A stretch of 64,000 bases of DNA, taken from positions 6,353,131 to 6,417,130 of the forward strand of contig NC_051108.1 of the NCBI RefSeq assembly GCF_901709675.1, read 5' to 3'. This document shows, one piece after another, positions 1-52,500 of the stretch. The first letter of the stretch is position 1. Every line of letters starts with the position of its first letter. The DNA comes from Syngnathus acus (taxonomy: Eukaryota; Chordata; Actinopteri; Syngnathiformes; Syngnathidae). The position numbers and the translations under genes were made by a program. Below the pieces are notes generated by a model. It saw only the letters and a program-made list of their open reading frames with translations, did no database searches and was not told the DNA's origin.

Positions 1-14883
<14,883 letters not shown>

Positions 14884-17157
14884 GTCCAGGCGGAACTCCA
14901 TCTGACCGTCGTGCAGTGCCAAAAACCACCAGCTGGGACTCTCCTCCTTGGAACCGGCCGCTCGTTCCCTTTCCTGTGTAAAATGTCCTTCATGTGCGAC
15001 AGTTCAGCCATGCCCATTGTCCGTCATCTCATCCACAGGCGCCCTTTTAGTCAAACTCCACTCATCTTTATTTATTTGACACGAGTGTTATCTACAGGAC
15101 GAGAGAGTAAGGACTTCCAAAGAGCAGATCCACGAGGACTAAAGTGGTTCAGCCTCATCCCGTTATCGGAAATATTTCATCCCAACCCCCTGCTGAGGAA
15201 AAAAGCACAATAATCACCCAAAAGTGTTGTCATATTTCTCTTTTTTTTTTTTCTTCTATACTTGGCATCTCATTTTAAAGCCACCCATTTGGTGTTGGAG
15301 GTGGACTTCTGTAAATAACAGGAAGGATAAATATGTATATTTTACAACCACAAGGCAATTGTGTATAAATGTTTTTAGGAAAAAAAAAACTAAATTGATA
15401 GGTTGAATTCAAAGGAGAAGTTGTACGTCTGTAAATCTGTATCCAGAAATGAACACTTGTTATTACGAAAAGCCAATACATATACCAAAAGAAATATGAA
15501 CGCCTTTGTCTCTTCTCTCACTCTTTTTCACACTGTACAGTTTTGCACCTTTTTATTCAAGTATATCACAGCAGTAATTTGAGAAATACAGTAAGTGTTT
15601 CCATTCCAAATATAACTTACACTAGAAAGGTAACGAGAGCGTGCTTGCGTGGTGTTTAAAAGGTCAAAAGCACCTAACAGGAACGCCGACATTGCCATCA
15701 AAGGTTTCGGCTAAAAATGTCAGGGCATGTGGCGGAAGGAAGAACAGGAACAAAGCGGCTCGTTCTCTCGCTCGGCATACTGGACTAGAAAAAGTCGTTT
15801 CAACTACCAGACAAAAATTGGTTTAGTCCAAACTGGCTACGATAAAGCAATATCACAATGTATGACATTTAAACTAACCTGTGTCTTTCATTCCCAAATG
15901 TGGCTCCAATGTCATACTCCTTTTGGCAACATATTAAAAACAAAAAAACAAGTCTGGTCCGGCACAATTTCCAGTACGCATCAATTCAAAAGAAAACACC
16001 AGGAAATAAATACACACAAAAACAACAGGCATGTGTAGAACCTGAGAGACGTGTAAAAAACCCCGTACGCAAACACACAAGTTCCCCCAAAACCTGCTAC
16101 ACAAATGCTACAGGTTTGAAATTTTTAAACAAAAATGTGTAAATTTACAATAAATAAACATTTAACTGAACCTGCCCAAATATTAGCAGAAAAGGCTGAA
16201 TAATGTTGCAAAATGGTACCCCGGTGGGTGATGGGTTGAGATTTTTGGGGCGGGCTGGGTTTCACGCCGACACACCAATAGCGAGGAGTGATGTGACTGT
16301 ACAAAAAAAACAAAAAATACCGCTTGTGTGTACCGAGTAAACAGTTAACAATACGTTACGCTGAGGTAGCTTACGGCAGTTTTTTTTTTTTTTTTGCATA
16401 ATTACTCCACCGCGTATTCGTGAAACAGTCTGCCCCCGGGGTGGACGGACGGATGCTGGAAGGGTCTGAAAGCGGAAATGAAATCAAATGCTGCCTTAGC
16501 GACGTTGCTGATGCTACTACGAGCTTAACGCATGGATTTAAAGAACAGAATTGGCACGTTTCCGTACAGTGGCTAATGGGCTGATACTTTTACCGAAGTC
16601 AAGCTGGTCACATTTTTATTTTTGTAGCGATTTTCTAGCGCTGTGTTTTATACAGCATTGTTTCTTGTGAAAGGTTCCGAAATGGATTCTACAAATTTGA
16701 CCGTTTAAAATCATTATGTCACAGAGGGGGAGAGGTGGTTGAAAGTGAGTCATGGAGAGAGAAAAAACAATGGCGGCGCATAGTGGTGGTGGCGGTTCCA
16801 CTCTGGGGCGAGATTGGTTCCGCGGTCTATAGTTTGCGGATTGTGGATATTATTCTGCCCTTGTCTTCAAATGGCGGTCACCCATTTGTGCTGGTGAGCA
16901 TCGACGTGCGAGTGTGTCGTTTGGACTCGCTGTCCCGAGTTGGAAAAGCAGCGTGGATTATAGTTAGCACCCATGTAGCACCGGGGTCGCCCATCACCTT
17001 GGCGCGTGCGTGTGTGCATGTGACACACCTCAGAAGGGGGGGGGGTTTGGTTGTGTAGAAGCAGATTTTCCTGAGACGAACGATAGCACCATTGAATGTC
17101 TCTTGACTTTGCTCCAAGTTTGTGGTCCCATGGGAGGAGGCGGTTGGGGGCAGTTGC
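14884..17157. other. Convergent 3' UTR zone of klhl29 (+) and atad2b (-)
   Basis: The two stop codons face each other across 2.27 kb. Plus-strand AATAAA signals lie at 16005-16010, 16149-16154 and 16153-16158. Minus-strand AATAAA signals (TTTATT on +) lie at 16615-16620 and 15552-15557, the latter followed on the minus strand by a GT-containing stretch. If the distal signals are used, the two 3' UTRs overlap by up to about 600 bp. No other coding sequence is seen here. Confidence 0.6.
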
Positions 17158-44377
<27,220 letters not shown>

Positions 44378-44681
44378 GTTTAGTCTCACTCAAAAGGCTC
44401 CCAAACCGGCTCAGAACACTGGCTCATAGAGCACAGCACCGAGGCGCCATTCCTCTCTCGCTCCCTCCCTCCCTCCCTCGCTCACTCACCCCCCGCCCCC
44501 CAATATCGTGTGTTTCTGTCTGTCTCACCCTTCCTTCTGTCTCTACAGTATGTTTCTAAGTGGTTAGTCGGGAAGTTTTGTAATTACTGTCCATGTAAAG
44601 TGGAAATAAATGTCTCGTAAATTTGTCAAAACATAAAAATAATTAAAATTGCTGTGGGCACCCCCTTATAGAATCCAATAA

Positions 44682-44703
44682 CCCCCCCCCCCCCCCCCCC
44701 CCC
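44682..44703. repeat. 22-nt poly-C tract
   Basis: An uninterrupted run of 22 C between the atad2b 5' end and the ubxn2a first exon. Confidence 0.9.
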
Positions 44704-45035
44704 ACTCAACCATTAAAGTACTATCACTTTTATGACCTGAATTTATGATGAATATGCATTGATCGCATGTGATTTAAACTCACTGTTGTAATTAATTACT
44801 ATTACATGCAATTGAATTTTTTTCATTGTTCTCATCCATCCATCATTTTCCATCCATCTTGTATAACAGCAATGCGATGATAGTAGAAACAGTTTGGATT
44901 AAATGAAATTTGTGAGAACATTCCTGTTAATCCTCCTAAACCCCTCTTTTTTTTAATTATAACATAAATGCCACACTGAATGTTGATTTCTCACAATGGA
45001 GCACGTTACGACGCTACTCGGCAATTTACGGTGGA

Positions 45036-45043
45036 TGACGTCA
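45036..45043. promoter_or_regulatory. ubxn2a: Full palindromic CRE (TGACGTCA)
   Basis: A perfect TGACGTCA, the CREB/ATF consensus, lies about 95 bp upstream of the likely first-exon donor of ubxn2a. This position fits a core-promoter element with transcription starting shortly downstream. Confidence 0.6.
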
Positions 45044-45392
45044 GAGAGCTGCTGCCGTAAACCGGTCCACTGGTTCGCAGCAGAATTGTGCAGATGTTTT
45101 AGTCGCGGATCAACCGTTACAACAGATTTACAAACTGGTAAATTATTCTTTCAACCAAATTACCTCATGTTTAATTGTTGTTTATTTAATGTTCGTCAAA
45201 TTGGTGCTAGGTTCATTTTGTTACGTCAGTCGCGCCCACGTTCGTTATTAATGATAGCCTTCGTGAATTGTAAATATTAATATATTAGGTTCATTGTTGA
45301 GGAGTGTTAAATCGTTAAAACACACGAGAGAAGATAAATGACCAAGAGAATTAAATGTTTTGTAAATTGTCTTGTATTGTTTTCCTTTTCAG

Positions 45393-45410
45393 ATGGACAA
45401 GACGACATGA
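45393..45410 (+). other. ubxn2a: uORF overlapping the ubxn2a start codon
   Basis: The first bases of the exon after the acceptor form a five-codon reading frame from ATG 45393. Its TGA (45408-45410) overlaps the main start ATG (45407-45409) as ATGA. If exon 1 is spliced to 45393, ribosomes meet this uORF 14 nt before the main start. Confidence 0.6.
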
Positions 45411-47235
45411 TACAGAATGACACTGAGGATGATGATATTTGGTAAGGAAAATGCTTGCTGTCATGAAACTACATCAAATGAGCACGTGTCCAACATATTG
45501 ATTAAAAAATGTTGAACAGGGTTGCCAGCGATGACAATGAAGAGGCGGCTCCGATGAGGTGTAGCTTCTCTGTAGAAGACCTCCTGGATGAGGTGGAGAA
45601 AATTTGTTATGATGCTTCGGGAGCATCCAAGGTCAGAAATGAATTGATACAATTGTCATTGCTATATATTCATACAGAGTTTAGGGGCCACTCAAAAATA
45701 AAGAATAATTCTCTTATCCTTCCCTGTTTTTTTTTTTCCCGCCAGGTTGAGATGGTGGTGCGCCTCTGGAAAGACGGCTTCACCGTTAATGACCAGGAGT
45801 TCCGCAGCTATTCAATCCCTGCAAACCAGGAATTCTTGGATGCCATCAAAAGGGGGTGAGTTTTATTTTCAGCACATCATCTTAAGATAACCTGAAGTAA
45901 ATGTCCACATAAGCATTGTTATTCAATACAGGGAACTTCCAGCGGAGTGGGAGAGCCGAGCAGAGGAGGAGGAGTTGGAGGTCAATGTGGAGGTTCTGAC
46001 GGACGAAGAGTACGTTCCCAGGAAGAAGGTTTTCTACCCTTTCAGTGGGAGAGGATACCGGCTCGGCAGGTGAGAGGGTCTTTATAAAAAAACATTTTTT
46101 TTAAAAAGTCAGATTCCAGGAAATTATAATCCTTAAAATATTTGATCCTAGTGGTGTAAAAATACTACCATCAAACGAATACTATGTAAAAAATATTTAT
46201 AAAATATTTATAAAAAGTATTATTCATTTGTGTTACATTACATTTTACTAAGGATAAAACTGTTTGAATATTTACTGCCTATGCCACTGCTCGCCACAAG
46301 GTGTCAGTCTCAACCCAAGCAATCAAAGCGGGTCATGGCGTCATCCTGATGTGCTGCAAAAGAGCGCTGATTCAATTTTCTCCTCCTCCCTGCATCATAA
46401 ACATTGGGATTAAAACTAAAGATTTAATCTGACATGTTCTTTAATCTCCATTCTTTTTGCAGCGTGGCGCCCCGAGTGGTGGCCCGCTCGCCGTCGGTGC
46501 ACGAAGACGGCGAATCCCTCCCCATCCCCATGGTAACCCTGGACCACGCCCTGCCAGTCACGTCTCTGCAGCTGTGGTTGGCCGACGGTCGCAGGCTGGT
46601 GCAGCGCTTCAACCTATCGCATCGGTGTGTATCCACATCCCCGCCAAACAAACAAAAACATGTTAATCTACGAATTTGTCTTAATCTCCAGATCACAAAA
46701 AAGATTGCTGCTAGTTTGGATTACGTAATGATAGTCTGGCGTGCAAAACATAATCTGAAATGCAGTGTGTCTATCAAATCCCAGCCTGGAGATGGGTTGC
46801 GTAACCCCCAATGCAGCGTTTATGTAATGGGGGCGAAGAGCTCAAGGATGCAGAGAGTCTGCCTCCGACCTTGGCTGGCCTCCCGTGAGAGCAGGGGACC
46901 ACTGGTGCTCATGAATAATGGAGACCCCTGCTTGCTTGAACGGGGAGGGAGCACGGGGCGAGCTGTCACTTTATACTGGAACAGTTTTGTATTGCTAAAA
47001 TTGCTTTGTTTCCAAACTACACATGACCAAGTGTCTTTTGTGCCGCCGCCTCAGGATCGTAGATGTCCACGACTTTGTGTCGCGCTGCCAGAGGAGCTGC
47101 CCACCCTTCATCTTGACTACGTCGCTTCCCATGCGAGAGCTCCACGACAAAGACCTGAGCATCGAAGCGGCGGACTTGGCCAACGCCGTCATTGTCCAGC
47201 GACCCCTCAACACGCACCCCCCCTTTGCGCCATAA
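45407..47235 (+). CDS. ubxn2a: UBX domain-containing protein 2A
   Basis: Six coding exons (45407-45441, 45520-45631, 45746-45855, 45932-46069, 46463-46624, 47055-47235) give 245 aa, close to the 259 aa of human UBXN2A. The start at 45407 (MIQNDTEDDDIWVASDDNEE) corresponds to the human N-terminus around EEWVCETGSDNQ. An in-frame ATG at 44996 in the upstream exon would add 47 residues. It lies upstream of the CRE, so it is probably not transcribed. A SEP domain starts at about residue 50 (VRLWKDGFTVND) and runs to about 115. A UBX domain covers about 163-238 (SLQLWLADGRRLVQRFN, AVIVQR). UBXN2 proteins are cofactors that recruit the p97/VCP segregase to clients. All introns are GT-AG. It is head-to-head with atad2b. 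An ATTAAA at 47364-47369 may serve as poly(A) signal. Confidence 0.95.
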
Positions 47236-49557
47236 TCCACCGCTCACCTTAAATACATAAATGACATAGATAAGGCAGTACCCCAAAAAAGTCTTTCCAA
47301 ACTGTGAGAACCATTTTTATGCACTTTTTCAAAGCCAGACACTACAAGCATGTTTAGGTTTACATTAAATGTTTGCCTTGGTTTTTAGACATCTACTCAT
47401 TTTTTGAATGTATCATATGTGCCTGCATCGTTTCCATCAAATACATGTATTCAAAAAAAACAAAAAAACTCCAAGCTTTTTTTTTTTTATAACTCTTTCA
47501 AGCAAAGCAAATAACTGAATATTTTTTGGTCGCACTTCAGGTAATGAGAGCCATATCATCACATTCAGGTACTGTCTCAAGGACTGTACCCCAATTATAC
47601 ATGTCAGGATTCAATTCAGAGCAATTAAACCAGAAAACGAGTAAGCGTCTCCTTCCCCTCACCCCTGTTTTTTTTCCCAAGGCTTTCTCCCAAGCAAAGC
47701 GCCATTATTCGTCGTCAATATTTAAAAGCTGTCAGAGGAGCATGCGCACAAGACGGGATTAGCGGATGTGGTTTTTCAAGGTCAGAACAGAATTTTTGTG
47801 AAGCTCCTGGGCTAAAAAGCACAAGGTGGGTTGAGGAGAAGGAAAAGGGGGGTTCTGGAGATAACACCCATCCTTTCCTTCATTATCAGACTGCTTGCTT
47901 TATATGTAGCACTTCTCTAGAATTGACTAATGGTGCACTGTGGGAACAAAACACACACACCTTGAAGGCTGCTTGTGACATGAAACCAAACCTCATTGTT
48001 AGCATTCCACCTGCTGCTTGGTAATTACAGGTTCCGTGTAACACTGGCGTGAGCCGGAATGTCGCCGTCTGGGGAGTCACCAATGTTGGATTGTCAAACA
48101 CAGGTAGGGTGGGAATGTATTCTGTAATGCATGTCTGGTGTTAAAATGACAACTCCTTTTTTGGAAGGGACTTTTTGGACTTCTGAGCTGCTGTCTTGTG
48201 CAACAAGCTCCATGTAAATGTGTCTGTCATGTGATGAGCCTTCAGGGATCGTTGTGGTTGGAACTGGTTCTACTGATCCTTCACCATTAATCAGAGGGAG
48301 GTTACGTGGTGATACATTCACAGGACACAATATTAGACACTCCCCAAATTTAGTCCTGAAGACTTAAATCGGCCAAAATCCTACCTCTATTAAACTGAAA
48401 TTACATTGAAAACTCAAATTCTTTTCTTATTCGAAACTTTCCATATCAACAAAATGTGTCCAAATCAGATGCCACTCCAATTCAAATAAATTCAAGGTTT
48501 CTTATATCACATGCACAATTCTAAAAAGTCTAATGTAGCCCAATTGGAATAATTATGCCTGAGGGATGGGTGGGGGAAAAAAGACAAATATTTGTGTGCG
48601 CGTTATGGATGAATGAATGTTGCAGTACATAGTTTGGTCGCAGGGGGTCGCCCCAAAGAGCACGTCTTTTACCCCTGTGTCTGTCCGTGCGTGTGGTTGT
48701 TCATTCTCCGCAGTCTCCTCATCCCGCCCGGCCGCCGACTCGCTGCTCCCGTCGTACACACACCCAGCAACCTGCCACTGTACGGAGCTCTCCTCTTTTC
48801 CAACAACAGAAGGTAAAACGACACATTTTTGTTTATTCTCATCTTATTTTCTTTGTACGTGTATTTCCGTAAATATACATTATTGATCTGTACTGCCAGG
48901 AATAGTAACCCATTTTTTTTTATTTGACACGGGACTCGCGATGCATCCCGTTTACACTCAGCGGACAAAACATTAGGTACACCTAATTCATAAACTGGTG
49001 AGGAAATTCTACCTTTTAAAAAGATAATGAGATTTAGAATGTATATTATGATCAGCCTTGTTTATTATTTTTGGCCATATGGAGAGGGTCAAAATATTAG
49101 AAACAGACTTGTAATAAATTATTAATGCAAAATATTCCAAATTACCAGCCAGATTAGCATATGAAGTGAGCACTTTGGGTTTAGGTGTGTGCTAGTGAGT
49201 ATTGTATCTTTCCATGATGGAATTCTGTCCACATGTGTCAGCATTCCTGAATGTGTGTGTTGTGCATACTTGTTATTGAGTGTATGTCTATTTTTTTTTT
49301 TGTGTGTATGTGTCATCCCCTGGTCTGGCCTCCTCGTTCCAAAGCACCGCAGCATGTGAATGGCGGCGGAAAGGGTCCGAGTTGTCCAGGAGGAGGAACA
49401 GGAGGAGGCGGTGCAGTCATCGCTCCCTGCACGCAGTCAAAGTCACGTCCAATTCCCACCCCGTCTTCTTGCACACACCCGGAGTCTCAGCCACACACAA
49501 TTTGGTGCGCCCTCGCAGAAGAAGCGCACTTGCCGCCTCACCCACAGCCTCTCCGCC
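47236..49557 (+). other. ubxn2a 3' UTR, intergenic DNA and mfsd2b 5' region
   Basis: The ubxn2a 3' UTR probably ends near the ATTAAA at 47364. A GC-rich block at about 48710-48812 ending in a GT donor (AACAGAAG|GTAAAAC) could be a non-coding first exon of mfsd2b. A motif resembling a teleost transposon end (ACACTCAGCGGACAAAACAT, from 48954) is present. An ATG at 49360 in frame with mfsd2b would add 66 residues. No independent gene was recognised. Confidence 0.5.
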
Positions 49558-52500
49558 ATGGCCCGCGGTGAGAACGGCGCCCAGGGGGGCCTGGCTGCAG
49601 CGGGGAAGATGCTCAAGCCTACTGAGGCACTCTTAGATGCCAAAGTCCCTCAGCAGGTAAGACCACCCCAGCTCATGAAATGTCCTCAGGTAGTGTTTGG
49701 ATGAGGATGACTATTTGATGGAATGCATTTAAAAATGTTGAAGCTAATTGCTGGCTAAAATGATACATTCTAGAGTTTTGAGCTAACGTGGGTGTTTTGG
49801 AGCGCCTCGTTGTCTGCTGTGAGTGTGCGCATGTCACAGAGAAAGCAAGAGGAGGGGTAATAAGGATGTACAGTTTGTGTTAAGTCTTGTCGTTTCCATT
49901 TTTGTGTGTGTGGCTGCTGGATTCAGGCTGTTCCTGTTCCTGCGCCTTCCGTTTTGAGTTGTCATTGAAAGCAACCTTTGACATGACCCCATCCACTAAC
50001 CTTAATAGTGCCGAGTTGCTTTTTTGCACTCGTTTTTTTTTTTAGTGTGTGGAACTGCCTGATTCTGTTTTTTTTTTTTCTCATGCATAACATCAGACGG
50101 GACATCCTGTTTATCCTCTTTGATGATAGCGAGAGAGTCATGAAGGAAAGAATAAGGAAGGCTACAGAGAAAATTCACAGCATATTTTTGCACATCATCA
50201 GTGGCGTGGAGGCGGCAAAAACACTTTGATTTCCTCTCCAATTAGCTGTAATTGCAGCCAAAGCCTCAGCCTTTACTTACCTCTGACCCCACTCGTCTTG
50301 AGATGGAATAATTACACGCCACCCTCCTGGTAATTGTCGCTCCGTGGGCCCTTCATGTTTTGACAGGGAGGCGGTAATGACAGCGTTTCGCTGAGATGTG
50401 GCCGCTTTGCTAGTGTTGGACCTTTGGCTCACATGGAGCTTATTATTAAATTGGCCTCAACTTTAATGCACGACTCCAAACAATTCATTCTTAGCATAAC
50501 AAGTTAATGGTGCAACAATGCAAAAAATGAATAGACATTTAATTCTTCCGCAAAAAACATTTCAACACATCGCTTTCGACTTTGCACAATTATTGTGTCA
50601 GTCTTTTCGACCATTTTGACAATGACAAAATAATTACTCATCATGAATTGAACTGTTGATTACCAAAATAGATCGGATGTACAATTCTGCTTCTTGTAAC
50701 CACGCAGAGGCATCTTTGGGTTTGTTACTCATCATTTCACCAACATTTCTCTGGGAGTTGAGAGTGTAAAAAAAAAAAATATATATATATATTTTCGTAT
50801 TCGTTAGTGACGCATGGCGGAAGTTTAGTTGAAAATAGAAAGCCAGCCGGCAGGAAATTACGTCAAACGTGACTTGTAAACAGATAAATGAATGACTAAT
50901 GACTTTTGCTCCTAATAAAGTACCATTCAAAAGTTTTGGGACATTATTACTACTGTAGTAAATAATGTCAACTCATCTAAATCGTAGTGTTGGACTTAAA
51001 CGCAGTATGTACTAATCATAGAGAGCAAAGTGCCGTGTTTACTGTTCTCCGAATGGCTTCTTAAAATAAAAATAAAAATAAACACAGCAAACAGGATAAA
51101 TCAATAGACACTTCACCGCCTTGTTATTTACATGGTGTCTTTCCACACCATCATCATTTTCACATCCGCAACCTCAGCCCGACCCGAGCATCTTTTAAAC
51201 CCTTAAATACGGATGTTGGGCACTTTACTGGCGAAACCAAATCTCGGGCACATTTTGTCTCGCCTCCCTCCCGCGAGTCTACTTGGCACTTTTATTGCTC
51301 ACAAATAGAAAATGCTAATTATACGCTCCTGTTGCAAACTGCAAATATGCCCTGACTCTAAATTTGTCAGACATCTGCCAACGTATTTTAAAACGTGAAA
51401 ATAAAGGATTATAAATCTACCACATTGTCATAAAATGTTATAATTATGTAATTTTGTCATAATTTAGACCGACTTGAGTCAGAAGCTATCAGTGTGCAAC
51501 AAGCTGTGTTTTGCCATTGGTGGCGTCCCCAAAGAGGTTGCAGCCAGCGCCACCGCCTTCTTCCTGCAGATTTACCTGCTGGATGTTGCTCAGGTGAGCC
51601 AGAACGCCAGCGTGACAACTTCAAGATTCACGTTTAAACAGTACAAAAATATGTCCCACGCAGATCAACGCCTTCCAGGCCTCCATGGTGCTGTTTATCG
51701 GAAAGGCCTGGGGAGCTGTGGTGGATCCTGTGGTCGGCTTCTTCATCAACAAGACCAAGTGGACCAGGATCGGTAGACTCATGCCTTGGTGAGCTCCAGT
51801 AAAATGGCAAATTCGCCCTAAAATTTTACTTAATAGGCAGACATTTAAGGGCATTATTAGAAGTACCTTACCAACCAATAAATGAATCACAAACGAAGCC
51901 GTAGATTAATACAGGCAAAGAATTAAAATAAAAAATAAAAAATTCTCGTGTTTTTTTCGGTTTTGTTTCATAAAACCTAAAGCACAGGCGGCCTGTATCT
52001 AATGGCATTTTAATTACGCTCTTCCCGACACGCCCTATACTGAGCTGCTGCGTTTATGTAACGCTTCATTTCAACTTTGGGCAACACCAGGGCCCCTTTT
52101 TTTTTCCCTCCTTTTTAGCATCCTGGATTTACTCGCGGCAGGCTTTTATTGCCGTGATGGACTTAAGAATGGAGCTGCTTTGTGGAAAGCAGCTGCTGTA
52201 ATTACACGGACGCACTTTAATGCTGCTTGTGCATTATAGGCCTTAGATCACACACACTGCATAAGCACATCAGGCTTGGAAGAGAGATCCAAGCAACAAT
52301 AGCAGACTGAAAGTGAGGCCCCTATTTTTTAACCACCTTGCCTGATTTGAGAGAGAATGTGGGCGAGTTTGTTTCCGGAGTCTGCTGCGGTCCATGCGGC
52401 ACCATTTGACAGCCAATGGAATAAAAGCTCCTACAACTTTTGGTGTGGCTTCAAGTAGCCCTTGTGCTACCTTTAAATCCCTTCTGTTCCTTTGCGCTTC

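Larger units (their letters stand above)
44378..45406. promoter_or_regulatory. Bidirectional atad2b/ubxn2a promoter and 5' UTRs
   Basis: The start codons of atad2b (-, 44377) and ubxn2a (+, 45407) face away from each other across about 1 kb, an arrangement shared with mammals. The atad2b side is CpG-containing and TATA-less. It has a TCCC/CTCC pyrimidine tract at about 44458-44491 and a poly-C run. The ubxn2a side has a CRE (45036-45043) and a probable non-coding first exon ending at the donor 45137|GTAAAT, spliced to the acceptor at 45391-45392. Confidence 0.65.

Noticed and set aside
46434-47252. 272-codon plus-strand open frame as a separate gene
   Set aside because: It reads through ubxn2a exon 46463-46624 and the following intron into the last exon in the wrong frame. 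Only the spliced model matches the UBX domain.
49360-49557. In-frame upstream ATG that would lengthen mfsd2b by 66 residues
   Set aside because: The extension is low-complexity, while the ATG at 49558 has a good Kozak context and yields a family-length N-terminus. The upstream stretch is more likely 5' UTR.
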